Shown in pieces: positions 16,709-25,543 of a DNA stretch of 64,000 bases (position 1 is the stretch's first letter; every line of letters begins with the position of its first letter). Both the position numbers and the translations under genes were made by a program. Below the pieces are notes generated by a model that was not told the DNA's origin, searched no databases, and saw only the letters and a list, made by a program, of their open reading frames with translations. This DNA comes from JAFLCM01 sp046154665 (lineage in GTDB: Bacteria > Planctomycetota > Phycisphaerae > Phycisphaerales > UBA1924), in the NCBI GenBank assembly GCA_046154665.1, contig JBJXFG010000106.1, positions 10,324-74,323 of the forward strand, in the 5' to 3' direction.

Positions 16709-19700
16709 ATGCCGCAAGACCCGCCCGCCAAACCCCGCGCTCACCCGGCTTCGCACGCGGCCACGGATTCCGCATCGTCAAGGCCGCGTTCGCGTGATCG
16801 CCCCGCATACGCCGAGCTTCAGGTTACCACCAACTTCACGTTTCTCACCGGTGCCAGCCACCCGGATGAGTTCGCCGAGCACGCCGCCGGCCTCGGGCAC
16901 CGGGCCGCGGCGATCAGCGACCGCAACACGCTCGCGGGCGTGGTGCGCGCGCATGTCGCCGCCAAGGCGGCGGGGGTCCCGCTGGTGGTCGGGTGTCGGC
17001 TCGAGTTCGTACGCCCGTTTCCACTCTCGATCCTGGTCTATTGCTCGGACCGGCCCGCGTACGCCGTGTTGTGCCGCCTGCTCACACTCGGCAAGCGGCG
17101 TGCGCCGAAAGGTGAGTGCGATCTTGCATTGCATGACTTGCTCGAAGCCGCGGCACCCGGCGCGCTCGGGCAGGGGCTGCTCGCCGCCGTCGTCCCGCCC
17201 ACCGCACTGGGCGACACCTTCATCGAAACGCTCCACGGCCTGCGCCGAGTCTTCACCGACGACCGTCTTTCGCTTGCCGCCTCGCACCTGTACACGCACA
17301 ACGCACGCTCCCGCATCGAACAGCTCGCCGAGCTGTCACGCCTCACCGGCGTGCCCCTTGTCGCCGTCAACGATGCGCACTACCACGCGCCCGAGCGCCG
17401 ACCGCTGCAGGACGTGCTGACGTGCATCCGTCACGGCGTGACGATTGACCGCGCCGGGCTGCGCCTGCACGCCAACGCCGAGCGCCATCTCAAGTCGCCC
17501 GAAGAGATGCACCGCCTGTTCGCGGGGTTTCCCGGCGCGGTGGAGCGCACGCTCGAGATCACCGACCGTGCCGCGGGGTTCTCGCTTGACCAGCTCAGGT
17601 ACGAGTACCCCGACGAGGTCGTCCCGCCGGGACACACGCCCATCTCGCACCTCACGGCACTCACGCAGGCCGGGGCCTCGCAGCGCTACCCCGGCGGCGT
17701 GCCGGGCAAGGTCGGCGCCTTGATCGAGCACGAGCTGCGGCTCATCGAGCAGCTCGACTACGCGCGGTACTTCCTGACGGTCGAAGACATCGTCCGCTTC
17801 GCACGGTCGCGGGGCATCCTGTGCCAGGGGCGCGGGGCCGCGGCAAACTCCGCCGTGTGCTATTGCCTGGGGGTGACGGCGGTCGATCCCGACCGGGTGT
17901 CGATGCTGTTCGAGCGCTTCGTGAGCAAGGAGCGCGACGAGCCGCCGGACATCGACATCGACTTCGAGCACGAGAGGCGCGAAGAAGTGATTCAGTATAT
18001 TTATAAGAAGTACGGGCGTGACCGCGCCGCGCTGGTGGCCGAGGTCATCAGCTACCGCGGTCGCAGCGCCGTGCGGGACGTGGGCAAGGCGATGGGTTTG
18101 TCGCTGGACTGCGTGGGGGCTCTGGCCGGCGAGGTGGATTGGTGGAGCGCCGGCCCCGCCGACGCGGCCCGCGTGCGTGAGGTCGGGCTGAACCCCGATG
18201 AGCCGCGCATCGCCCGCACGCTGGCGCTGGCGCAGCAGCTCATCGGCTTCCCTCGGCATCTCTCGCAGCACGTGGGCGGCTTCGTGATCACCCGCACGGC
18301 GCTGTGCGAGCTGGTGCCGATCGAGAACGCCGCGATGCCGGATCGAACCGTGATCGAGTGGGACAAGGATGATGTGGACGCGATGGGGATGCTGAAGGTG
18401 GATTGTCTGGGGCTGGGGATGCTGACGTGCATCAGGAAGTGTCTGGGCCTTGTGAACGGCATGAAAGGGACGGAGGTGCGGAGGTGCGGAGATGCGGAGG
18501 GGGGAGAAGAGGCCGAGGCGGATGCTCGCAGCAACCGTTGCTCGCGAAGTGGCGAGCACATGCAGCCGGCCCCGCGCTTAACGCCCAGTGGACACAATCG
18601 AGACTCGATGTATGCTCTGACTGAGCCCTACGCGGCCCAGGAGTCACCGCATGGCGTCCATCCGCACCTATCGAGACCTGTTGATATGGCAACGGAGCAA
18701 GGAACTTTGCAAGTCCGTCTATCGGACGACGCAGAAGATGCCAACGTCAGAGACGTACGGCCTGACGATCCATATCCGCAGAGCGGCGGTTTCCATCCCC
18801 TCAAACATCGCCGAGGGTTACAACCGCAAGACGCGCCCCGAGTACATCCGTGCCCTGCGGATCGCCAGCGGGTCGCTCGCCGAACTCAGCACACAGATGC
18901 AGATCGCGGAGGAACTCGGAATGGTCAAGGCGCATCCCGAGATCACCCAGGAGATGGAGGAACTCGACCGGATGATCAACGCGTTGATCCGCAAGCTTCT
19001 CCCGGCGAAGTAGCTGCAACGCACGGCTCTTCACTCTCTTCCCTTCCACACCCCGGCACCTGCGCACCTCGTTCCTCTCCTCGTGCCGTCACTCCGCACC
19101 TCCGCACCTCCGCACCTCCGCACCTCGCTCCCCCTCTTCAGCTCCACTCCATCCCCCCCGAAGACCCCGCGACCTACGCGATGATCCAAGCCGCCGACAC
19201 CGTCGGGGTGTTCCAGATCGAATCCCGCGCCCAGATGTCGATGCTGCCGCGGCTGCGTCCGCGTTGTTATTACGATCTTGTGATTGAGGTCGCCATCGTC
19301 AGGCCCGGGCCCATCCAGGGGAAGATGGTCCATCCTTATCTGGCACGCCGGAGCGCCGGCAGGCCGATCACCTACGCCTCGCCCGAGATCGAGCGTGTGC
19401 TCGGACGGACCCTGGGCGTCCCGCTGTTCCAAGAGCAAGCGATGTCGCTCGCCGTCGTCGCCGCGGGCTTCACGCCCGGCGAGGCCGACCAGCTTCGGCG
19501 CGCCATGGCCGCGTGGAAGCGCTCCGGCAAAGCCATCCTCAAGTTCGAGCGCAAGCTCATCGACGGGATGCTCGAACGCGGCTACACCATCGAGTTCGCG
19601 CAGCAGGTCTTCCAGCAGATTACGGGGTTTTCCGGCTACGGCTTCCCGGAGTCGCACGCCGCCAGCTTCGCGCACCTCGTCTACGCCTCGGCGTGGCTCA

Positions 19701-20662
19701 AGCGCCACCACCCCGCCGCCTTCGCCGCGTCGCTCATCAACAGCCAGCCGATGGGCTTCTACCAGCCCGCGCAGATCGTCCGCGATGCGCAGGCCCACGG
19801 CGTCGAGGTCCGCCCCGTCGACATCAACCACAGCCGGTGGGACTGCACGCTCGAACCCACCGACCTGCCGGAGAGACCCGCCATCCGATTGGGCCTGCGG
19901 CTGGTGCGCGGATTGTCGGAGCGCGACGGCGTACAGCTCGTCGACGCCGTCGAGCGCCGCGGCTCGTTCCGCAATATCGAGTCCCTATGGCGTGCGAGCA
20001 GTGTGGGCGTGCCCGCGCTGCGGCGTCTGGCCCACGCCGACGCGTTCACATCCATGCACCTCACCCGCCAGCAAGCGTTGTGGAATCTGCACGCCCTGCG
20101 CGACGGCGAGGCACCACTGTTTGACCACCTCGACAGCCTCGACCGCGCCGGCCCAGCCCACGGCGACGACTCACCCGCCGACGACTCACGCGCCGACGAC
20201 CCACGCCCCCCACTTCCGCCCATCCCCGGGCCGCGGCAGGTGAACACCGACTACCACGCCGTGGGGCTCTCGCTGAAGGCCCACCCGCTGTCGTTCGTGC
20301 GTGAGCACCTGGCGGCGCTGGGCGTGACGGAGAACGGCGTGCTGGCCGACCCGGCGCGTTGCCCGGCGGGCCTGCGCGTCAAGGTCGCCGGCATCGTGCT
20401 GGTGCGTCAGCGGCCCGGCACCGCCTCGGGCATCCTGTTCATGACGCTCGAAGACGAGACCGGCGTGGCGAACCTCATCGTCCGCCCGCACGTCTTCGAG
20501 CGCTTCCGGCGTGCCGCACGCCACAGCCACGCCGTGCTGTGCAGCGGGGTGGTCGAACGCCAGGGCGCGGTGGTGCATGTGATGGCGAAGCACATCCGCA
20601 GCCTCGACGCGCTGCTGGCCGATCCGCACGGGGCGCTGGCGCTGTCGCGCGATTTTCACTGA
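16709..20662 (+). CDS. dnaE2: Error-prone DNA polymerase DnaE2 with a large in-frame insert
   Basis: C-family polymerase alpha subunit for translesion synthesis, third gene of the imuA-imuB-dnaE2 cassette; the ATG at 16709 follows the imuB stop by 2 bp. Order of parts: N-terminal PHP domain (YAELQVTTNFTFLTG), palm with the catalytic pair PDIDIDFEHERR near 17950 and the third Asp in KVDCLGLGMLTCIRK near 18400, thumb/fingers, then an OB-fold (GIVLVRQRPG). Homology stops at NGMKG (18469) and resumes at about IPPEDPATYAMIQAADTVGV (19150). The ~220 residues between are Arg/Pro/Ser-rich and are the out-of-phase translation of an IVS-like element. The insert sits after the third catalytic Asp in a loop that varies among DnaE proteins. 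The frame stays open throughout, so an enlarged polymerase of 1317 residues could be made. It overlaps the convergent gene by 7 bp. Confidence 0.93.
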   Translation: MPQDPPAKPRAHPASHAATDSASSRPRSRDRPAYAELQVTTNFTFLTGASHPDEFAEHAAGLGHRAAAISDRNTLAGVVRAHVAAKAAGVPLVVGCRLEFVRPFPLSILVYCSDRPAYAVLCRLLTLGKRRAPKGECDLALHDLLEAAAPGALGQGLLAAVVPPTALGDTFIETLHGLRRVFTDDRLSLAASHLYTHNARSRIEQLAELSRLTGVPLVAVNDAHYHAPERRPLQDVLTCIRHGVTIDRAGLRLHANAERHLKSPEEMHRLFAGFPGAVERTLEITDRAAGFSLDQLRYEYPDEVVPPGHTPISHLTALTQAGASQRYPGGVPGKVGALIEHELRLIEQLDYARYFLTVEDIVRFARSRGILCQGRGAAANSAVCYCLGVTAVDPDRVSMLFERFVSKERDEPPDIDIDFEHERREEVIQYIYKKYGRDRAALVAEVISYRGRSAVRDVGKAMGLSLDCVGALAGEVDWWSAGPADAARVREVGLNPDEPRIARTLALAQQLIGFPRHLSQHVGGFVITRTALCELVPIENAAMPDRTVIEWDKDDVDAMGMLKVDCLGLGMLTCIRKCLGLVNGMKGTEVRRCGDAEGGEEAEADARSNRCSRSGEHMQPAPRLTPSGHNRDSMYALTEPYAAQESPHGVHPHLSRPVDMATEQGTLQVRLSDDAEDANVRDVRPDDPYPQSGGFHPLKHRRGLQPQDAPRVHPCPADRQRVARRTQHTDADRGGTRNGQGASRDHPGDGGTRPDDQRVDPQASPGEVAATHGSSLSSLPHPGTCAPRSSPRAVTPHLRTSAPPHLAPPLQLHSIPPEDPATYAMIQAADTVGVFQIESRAQMSMLPRLRPRCYYDLVIEVAIVRPGPIQGKMVHPYLARRSAGRPITYASPEIERVLGRTLGVPLFQEQAMSLAVVAAGFTPGEADQLRRAMAAWKRSGKAILKFERKLIDGMLERGYTIEFAQQVFQQITGFSGYGFPESHAASFAHLVYASAWLKRHHPAAFAASLINSQPMGFYQPAQIVRDAQAHGVEVRPVDINHSRWDCTLEPTDLPERPAIRLGLRLVRGLSERDGVQLVDAVERRGSFRNIESLWRASSVGVPALRRLAHADAFTSMHLTRQQALWNLHALRDGEAPLFDHLDSLDRAGPAHGDDSPADDSRADDPRPPLPPIPGPRQVNTDYHAVGLSLKAHPLSFVREHLAALGVTENGVLADPARCPAGLRVKVAGIVLVRQRPGTASGILFMTLEDETGVANLIVRPHVFERFRRAARHSHAVLCSGVVERQGAVVHVMAKHIRSLDALLADPHGALALSRDFH
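18589..18616 (+). promoter_or_regulatory. Possible sigma-70 promoter for the nested gene
   Basis: TGGACA (18589-18594) and TATGCT (18611-18616) are separated by 16 bp and lie about 35 bp upstream of the nested ATG. This suggests the inserted gene can be transcribed independently of dnaE2. The call rests on motif similarity only. Confidence 0.4.
18651..19013 (+). CDS. Four-helix-bundle protein (23S rRNA intervening-sequence protein family)
   Basis: 120 residues, nested in dnaE2 on the same strand but in another frame. The opening RTYRDLLIWQRSKELCKSVY and the central SIPSNIAEGYNRKTRPEYIR are hallmarks of the four-helix-bundle / S23 family, known mainly from ORFs inside 23S rRNA intervening sequences. 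Members form pentameric helical bundles; their biochemical role is not established. An AGGAG Shine-Dalgarno at 18639-18643 with 7-bp spacing supports the ATG at 18651, and a promoter-like pair lies just upstream. Finding this family inside a polymerase gene rather than rRNA is the oddity. The protein appears intact and full length. Confidence 0.92.
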   Translation: MASIRTYRDLLIWQRSKELCKSVYRTTQKMPTSETYGLTIHIRRAAVSIPSNIAEGYNRKTRPEYIRALRIASGSLAELSTQMQIAEELGMVKAHPEITQEMEELDRMINALIRKLLPAK

Positions 20663-22053
20663 CCGTCGGAGCCGCGCCGGCGATCCGTCCCTGGGTACCC
20701 CGCCGGACCCGTCGGGCGCGCCGGGGATTCAGGGCCCGCACCGGGCACGGCCAGCGGCGCTCCCGCGGGCACGACACCGCAGGAGAAGTTCGCGTTCGCC
20801 TCCGTGGTGGTGACGAACGGGCCGGGGAGCAGGATGGTGCCGATGTAGTTGCCGGGCGCGAAGTTGTAGTCGCTGTGCGCCCCCGGTAGCACGCGGCTCG
20901 AGCTACAGATGCGGTTTCGGATGACCAGGTTGCGCTCCCCGATCACCTTGACCCCATCCAGCCCGCTTCCCTCGATGCGGTTCATCTCAAGCTGGTTGTC
21001 GTTGCCCTCGATGAAGACGCCGATGTCGAGCTGGCAGCGCTGGACGTTGTTGCCGACCAGCATCGTGTTGTGCCCGAAGACATGGATGCCGTTGCCGCCG
21101 CAGAACTCGACGTTGTTGTCGCGGATCGAACACTTGTCCCCCGCGCTGATCCCGCGCAGGCCCTGCCCGTTGACGGTGCAGCGTTCGACGGTCGAGCCGT
21201 GCGAGACCACGATGCCCGGGCCGCTGCCGCCGCCGACGTGGCAGCCCGAAACGCGGGACGCCTGCTCAAGGGCGATCCCGTCGTTGCAGAACGAAGCGTC
21301 GCAGTCGACCAGGGTGTTGCGGTCGGCACCGCGGAAGCCGATCTGCGACTCGGTGGCGCCGCAGGCTCGCGCGGTCGAGCCGAAGTTGAGGTAGAAGCCT
21401 TCGGCGCACAGGGAGGCGCGACAGTCCGCGGCGCCGCCGCCGTTCCCAAGATCGAATCCGCGTCCGAAGAACGCCGCGGTCGAGTTCGAGATCGATCCCC
21501 CGTCGCGCAGGTAGAAGCCGGTCCCGCCGACCGTCGCCGAGCAGCGCGTCACGGTTGCGTTGTTCCCCGCGTCCAGCCCGTAGATGTCGCAGAACGTGAA
21601 CCGCACCGAGTCCACCACCATCCCCACGAACCCGGTCCCGGCAACCCCGGTCTCCCAGTCGGTGATGTGCCCGTTGATCAAGAGCATCCCGTCGCAGAAG
21701 AACTTGTCCTCCACCCGGATCGCGACCGTGCCCACCGAGTTCAGACCGTTGAGCGTGAAGCCGTTGAGATCGATCGTCACGCCGTCGACGCCGATCTCAA
21801 TGCAGGTTGTCTTGCCCGGTGCCAGCGCGATGTTGCCGGTGAGGTAGTACGACCCCGGCTGGGTGATCTTGTGCATGCTGGTGGCGTTGCCCGCCAGCGA
21901 CTCGATCGGCGTCCGCGGCTCGACCTGCTGCAGTGTCTTGTTCGTCGGCGTCACCGGCCCGGGCGGGGGCGTCAACGGCCCCGCGAGCGCCGGCCCCGTC
22001 GGCCCGGTCAACGCCGTCAGCAACACACACGCCCGCGTCCACGTCGTCTTCAT
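20656..22053 (-). CDS. Secreted right-handed beta-helix protein
   Basis: 465 residues. The start MKTTWTRACVLLTALTG with ALAG near residue 25 is a signal peptide. A proline-rich linker follows, then a parallel beta-helix of the NosD/pectate-lyase type. It is recognisable from repeated turns with stacked Asn and short strands (TIDLNGFTLNGLN, TRCSATVGGTGFYLRDGG, IRDNNVEFCGGNGIHV). Numerous cysteines suggest disulfides. Such proteins bind or cleave polysaccharides at the surface; no catalytic set is identifiable, so the function is open. The C-terminal ~40 residues are Pro/Gly-rich. Its stop overlaps the convergent dnaE2 stop by 7 bp. A GGGAGAA sequence precedes the ATG. Confidence 0.75.
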   Translation of the reverse strand: MKTTWTRACVLLTALTGPTGPALAGPLTPPPGPVTPTNKTLQQVEPRTPIESLAGNATSMHKITQPGSYYLTGNIALAPGKTTCIEIGVDGVTIDLNGFTLNGLNSVGTVAIRVEDKFFCDGMLLINGHITDWETGVAGTGFVGMVVDSVRFTFCDIYGLDAGNNATVTRCSATVGGTGFYLRDGGSISNSTAAFFGRGFDLGNGGGAADCRASLCAEGFYLNFGSTARACGATESQIGFRGADRNTLVDCDASFCNDGIALEQASRVSGCHVGGGSGPGIVVSHGSTVERCTVNGQGLRGISAGDKCSIRDNNVEFCGGNGIHVFGHNTMLVGNNVQRCQLDIGVFIEGNDNQLEMNRIEGSGLDGVKVIGERNLVIRNRICSSSRVLPGAHSDYNFAPGNYIGTILLPGPFVTTTEANANFSCGVVPAGAPLAVPGAGPESPARPTGPAGYPGTDRRRGSDGQ

Positions 22054-22266
22054 CGCTCAGTTCTCCCGGCACCACGGACACACCCCGCGCCCGCCAATGC
22101 ACAACCAGCCTAACCGCGCGATGCGCGAATACAAGCCCCCTCTTCAGACAACCGAAACCCCGATCTCAGCCCAGAAAACCAGCGGGCGCCACTCGAGGCC
22201 CATCCCAACCCGTCGCACGCCAAAGCCCGACGCCAACACTCCGCCCCCGCAGCGCCTCCACACTCC

Positions 22267-22304
22267 GTGCCTTCGTGCCTTCGTGCCTATGTGCCTACGT
22301 GCCT
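22267..22304. repeat. Period-8 tandem repeat (GTGCCTTC)
   Basis: About 4.5 units of GTGCCTTC, GTGCCTTC, GTGCCTAT, GTGCCTAC, GTGCC, overlapping the stop codon of the aldose epimerase gene. The period equals that of the arrays at 6858 and 18472, but no inverted partner is seen nearby. Confidence 0.8.
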
Positions 22305-23254
22305 CCTCCAACAACTCCAAACTCCGTCCAGGTCTCCAGCCGCTCGCCAGGCCCGAGAACCTGCGTCCCCGTCACGCCGTCGCCCCATGACGCCCAGTTC
22401 AGCGCCCCGTTCACCTGCGACTGCGGCTCGACGGCGACGAATCCCAGGGGCGTGTCCTTCAGGCCGTTGGCGTGCGGGCAGTACACCACCAGGTGCCCCA
22501 TGTTCGGCGACGCGCGGACGGTGAGCCGCACCCCGCTGGCGGGGTAGTGCAGGGTCGCGCCGCGGGCCGCGTCGAACCCGGCAAAGACGGTATCGATGTG
22601 CTCGTTGGGAACGGGCGTGCCCGAAGGAGCGCCGAGCAGTTCTGTCAGAGCCTCGCGCCGCGCGGGGCCGGTCGGCACGCCGTTCTCGAGCGGGTAACGC
22701 CCGGTCACCGGGCAGGAGAGGCGCAGCTCGTCGCGGTCGTCCCACAGCCGGCGCATGAAGTACGGGTGATGCCCGCAGCCGGCCGGGAAGGGCGCCGAGT
22801 CCTGGTTCTCGACGCTGAGTTCGACCCGCAACGCCGTCCCCCCACCGCTCAACGCGTACACCGCGCGGCACGCGAAGCGCCACGGCCAGTTCATGTTCTG
22901 ATACTCGACGCTGTCGAACGAGAGTTCGAGCCGATCCGGCACCGACGACACGACCTTCCAAGCGCGGGCCCGCACGTCGCCGTGCTGCGCCGGGGCTCCG
23001 GGCGTCGGCGCGTTGGGGCGCAGGCGGTGCGTCACACCGCCGAAGTCGAACGTCGCCGAACCGATCCGGTTCACCCACGGGGCCATGAAGAACGACCCGA
23101 GCGACGACGGGTTCGTCTCCCCCGGCATCGCCCGGCGCATCAGCGGGTAGGCGAACTTGCCCGGTCCGATCACCGAAAAGTCGGAGATCCCGCCGCCGAT
23201 TTCCGGCAGCACCGTGCAACGCAGATTCCCGGCGGCGAGATGGATGGGCGGCAT
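22295..23254 (-). CDS. Aldose 1-epimerase (galactose mutarotase-like)
   Basis: 319 residues from the ATG at 23254 (MPPIHLAAGNLRC); an upstream GTG at 23287 falls in a palindromic repeat and is less likely. Mutarotases interconvert alpha and beta anomers of hexoses. The N-terminal LRCTVLPEIGGGISDF, the AGCGHHPYF block with the proton-donating His, and the late Glu in FVAVEPQSQ that serves as base fit the family; FMAPWVNRIG is also conserved. The protein appears complete and cytoplasmic, with no signal sequence. No sugar operon surrounds it. Its last codons lie within a period-8 tandem repeat. No clear Shine-Dalgarno sequence is visible. Confidence 0.88.
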   Translation of the reverse strand: MPPIHLAAGNLRCTVLPEIGGGISDFSVIGPGKFAYPLMRRAMPGETNPSSLGSFFMAPWVNRIGSATFDFGGVTHRLRPNAPTPGAPAQHGDVRARAWKVVSSVPDRLELSFDSVEYQNMNWPWRFACRAVYALSGGGTALRVELSVENQDSAPFPAGCGHHPYFMRRLWDDRDELRLSCPVTGRYPLENGVPTGPARREALTELLGAPSGTPVPNEHIDTVFAGFDAARGATLHYPASGVRLTVRASPNMGHLVVYCPHANGLKDTPLGFVAVEPQSQVNGALNWASWGDGVTGTQVLGPGERLETWTEFGVVGGGT

Positions 23255-23285
23255 GGCGACACCATACCGCGCCTCGCTTCGTGCC

Positions 23286-23352
23286 ACCGACCCCGTCCTG
23301 GGGTCGGTGCTCTTCGGCGAGATGCACTGACCCGAGGACGGGTCAGTGTCAC
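23286..23352. repeat. Pair of inverted hairpins between two minus-strand genes
   Basis: The first hairpin has arms CACCGACCCC / GGGGTCGGTG with loop GTCCT; the second has arms CACTGACCCG / CGGGTCAGTG with loop AGGA. The second is roughly the reverse complement of the first, so the two can also pair with each other. It lies downstream of the Skp-like gene and upstream of the epimerase gene. There is no T-tract typical of a terminator. Confidence 0.75.
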
Positions 23353-23357
23353 GGCGG

Positions 23358-23984
23358 CTACAAGTTCAGATCATCCAGCACATCCTCGGTGATGTCCGCC
23401 CCCTCGGGCGAGTGCAACACCGGGCGGGCCAGCAGCTGGTTGGCGAAACGCCAGCGGTCCTCCATGTCGAGCTTGTCTGTGTCAAGCGAAGCGCTGGCGA
23501 CGAGGTACTTGAACCCGCGCTGCTCGGCGACCTGGGCCGCCGCGTCGGTGACGATCTTGTACACCTCGCGGCTCTGTTCGAGCGACCACTTCGTGAACTC
23601 CTTGCTGATGCGCTCCCGGACCTCCTCGAACTTGTCGTACGCTTCGCGGTACGACGTGTACAACCCGTCGTATTCGGGGTTCTCTTGCTCGATGCCCTCG
23701 AGCTTCTTCCGCGTCGCGTCGACTTCTTCCCACGCCTTCTTGTACTCGGCGTCAAAGTCGGCGCGCTTCGTCTCGCGCGGGCCCTTGAAGCGGTCGGTTT
23801 CCTGCATCTTCTCCATCACCTCGCCGAGCTTGACCACCGCGATCAGCTCGGTCTTGCCCGTCTCGGCCGCACCGCCGCCGCCCTTGTCGCCCTCGGGCTG
23901 GGCCCGCGCTAAAGACCACCCCGCCCACATCGCGCACACCACTCCGGCCACCACAAGCACCCGGTTGCTCACATCCACACGCAT
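23358..23984 (-). CDS. Skp/OmpH-like periplasmic chaperone
   Basis: 208 residues with an N-terminal signal sequence (NRVLVVAGVVCAMWAGWSLA, cleavage likely after ARA). A Gly-rich spacer follows, then ELIAVVKLGEVMEKMQETDR, the small beta segment that opens OmpH/Skp proteins, a long charged coiled coil (~residues 70-150) and a C-terminal segment. Skp trimers hold unfolded outer-membrane proteins in the periplasm. The usual neighbours (bamA, lpxD) are absent. The family call rests on architecture and the N-terminal strand; a generic coiled-coil periplasmic protein is the alternative. Confidence 0.65.
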   Translation of the reverse strand: MRVDVSNRVLVVAGVVCAMWAGWSLARAQPEGDKGGGGAAETGKTELIAVVKLGEVMEKMQETDRFKGPRETKRADFDAEYKKAWEEVDATRKKLEGIEQENPEYDGLYTSYREAYDKFEEVRERISKEFTKWSLEQSREVYKIVTDAAAQVAEQRGFKYLVASASLDTDKLDMEDRWRFANQLLARPVLHSPEGADITEDVLDDLNL

Positions 23985-24107
23985 GATCGGCTCCTTGGTT
24001 TCCCGAGCGCCGCGCCGCCCATCGGCGGACGCCGGAACGGCCCCAGACTACCACGGGGCCCGACTCGGGCGGGCCCGCCGAGGGCCCCACTCGCGGCGCT
24101 TCCCCCG

Positions 24108-25481
24108 ATGGCCGATACTCTTTCTCGGATGACGGACCCGCACGAATCCACCCCGCTGCAGATCCTGCCCAGCCCGGTCCCCAAGCCGCCCGGTGCGCCC
24201 GAGTGGCAGCTCGCCTGCGTCGAATGCGGACGCATGTACGCCGGCCTCGATGTCCGCTACCGCTGCGACTGCTCCGGCACCCTGGAAGTCCGACATGATC
24301 TGGTCCGGCTCTGGGGCAAGCTCCGCTTCTCGATGTTCGATGCCAGGCTCGCCTCGCGCGTGCCCGCCGACCGCTCTGGCGTGTGGCGCTTCCGCGAACT
24401 CATCCTCCCCCTCGAAGAGCAGCACATCGTCACCCGTGGCGAGGGCAATACCACCCTTTACCACATCGCGGAGGGCAACCCTCTCAGCCGGTACGCCGGC
24501 GTGCGCGAGCTCCGATTCAAGCACGAGGGCGAGAACCCCACCGGCTCGTTCAAAGACCGCGGGATGACCACCGGCGTCAGCATGGCCAAACGCCTGGGCA
24601 TGACCCGCGTCGCCTGTGCCTCGACCGGCAACACCTCGGCAAGCATGGCGAGTTACGCCGCCATCGCGGGCATGCGGGCCGTCGTGTTCATCCCCGAGGG
24701 CAACATCTCCTTCGGCAAGCTCAGCCAGGCTCTGGCGTACGGGGCCCGCACGGTCCAGATCCGCGGCGATTTCGACGACGCCATGCGCCTGGTCGAAGAG
24801 GTCTCACGCCGCGAGGGCATCTATCTGCTCAACTCGCTCAACCCCTTCCGCCTCGAAGGCCAGAAAGCCATCGCCCTCGAACTGCTGCAAGACCTCGACT
24901 GGCAACCGCCGGACTGGATCGTCGTCCCCGGCGGAAACCTCGGCAATAACAGCGCGATCTACAAGGGAGTGTCGGAACTGCACTGCCTCGGCCTGCTGCA
25001 CCACCTGCCTCGGCTGGCCGTCATCCAGGCGGCGGGCGCGAACCCGCTCTACCGCGCGTTCTCCACGGGGGCCGAGCGTGTCGAGCCCATCAAGAACGCC
25101 GACACCATCGCCACCGCCATCCGCATCGGCAACCCCGTCAGCGCCACCAAGAGCATGCGCGCGATCAAGGAGACCCGCGGCGTCGTCGAGCAGGTGACGG
25201 ACCAGGAAACGATGGACGCCAAGGCGATGATCGACGCGGCGGGCATCGGAGCCGAGCCCGCGTCGTGCGTTACGGTGGCCGGACTGCGGAAACTCACCGC
25301 CGCGGGCGTCATCGGCCCGGACGAAAAGATCGTCTGCATCCTCACCGGCCACGTGCTGAAAGACTCGGACTCGACGGCGAAGTACCACCAGGGCAAGCTG
25401 CCGGGGTTCACGACGGCGCACGCGAATGCACCGGTGGTGTGCGACGCGGGCATCGACAGCGTGCTGCGTGCGATCGGTTGA
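24108..25481 (+). CDS. thrC: Threonine synthase
   Basis: PLP-dependent enzyme converting O-phosphohomoserine to threonine. The PLP lysine is in NPTGSFKDRGM near residue 148; the Gly-rich phosphate loop and the ASTGNTSASMASYAA asparagine loop follow. An N-terminal zinc-ribbon-like segment (CVECGRMYAG...YRCDC, residues ~36-58) is typical of the archaeal/cyanobacterial-type threonine synthases. The length of 457 residues includes about 35 extra N-terminal residues. A second ATG at 24129 (MTDPHES) is equally possible, since neither has a strong Shine-Dalgarno sequence. Transcribed alone, divergent from the Skp-like gene across 123 bp. Confidence 0.93.
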   Translation: MADTLSRMTDPHESTPLQILPSPVPKPPGAPEWQLACVECGRMYAGLDVRYRCDCSGTLEVRHDLVRLWGKLRFSMFDARLASRVPADRSGVWRFRELILPLEEQHIVTRGEGNTTLYHIAEGNPLSRYAGVRELRFKHEGENPTGSFKDRGMTTGVSMAKRLGMTRVACASTGNTSASMASYAAIAGMRAVVFIPEGNISFGKLSQALAYGARTVQIRGDFDDAMRLVEEVSRREGIYLLNSLNPFRLEGQKAIALELLQDLDWQPPDWIVVPGGNLGNNSAIYKGVSELHCLGLLHHLPRLAVIQAAGANPLYRAFSTGAERVEPIKNADTIATAIRIGNPVSATKSMRAIKETRGVVEQVTDQETMDAKAMIDAAGIGAEPASCVTVAGLRKLTAAGVIGPDEKIVCILTGHVLKDSDSTAKYHQGKLPGFTTAHANAPVVCDAGIDSVLRAIG

Positions 25482-25543
25482 GATGAACGAGCCAGGAGCG
25501 CGAGCCTCGGTTTTGAAGTGCAAACTTCCCTGGACGATACCGG

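Larger units (their letters stand above)
18470..19130 (+). mobile_element. IVS-like element inserted in dnaE2
   Basis: The element is bounded by inverted arrays of a period-8 repeat: GGAGGTGC units at 18472-18500 and the reverse complement (CTCCGCAC units) at 19091-19126. These could form a stem of 20 bp or more in the transcript. Inside are a possible promoter, a 7-bp-stem hairpin at 18539-18558 and a complete four-helix-bundle gene. The layout mirrors intervening sequences in 23S rRNA genes, where a base-paired stem encloses an ORF for the same protein family. No transposase, intein or intron motifs are visible. Exact ends cannot be fixed without an uninterrupted homologue. Confidence 0.8.

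Noticed and set aside
18472..19126. CRISPR array
   Set aside because: The repeats are 8-9 bp tandem units without spacers, and no cas genes are present.
18470..19130. Intein or group I/II intron in dnaE2
   Set aside because: No intein splice blocks (N-terminal Cys/Ser, C-terminal His-Asn), no homing endonuclease and no reverse transcriptase or intron core are visible; the cargo is an IVS-type four-helix bundle.
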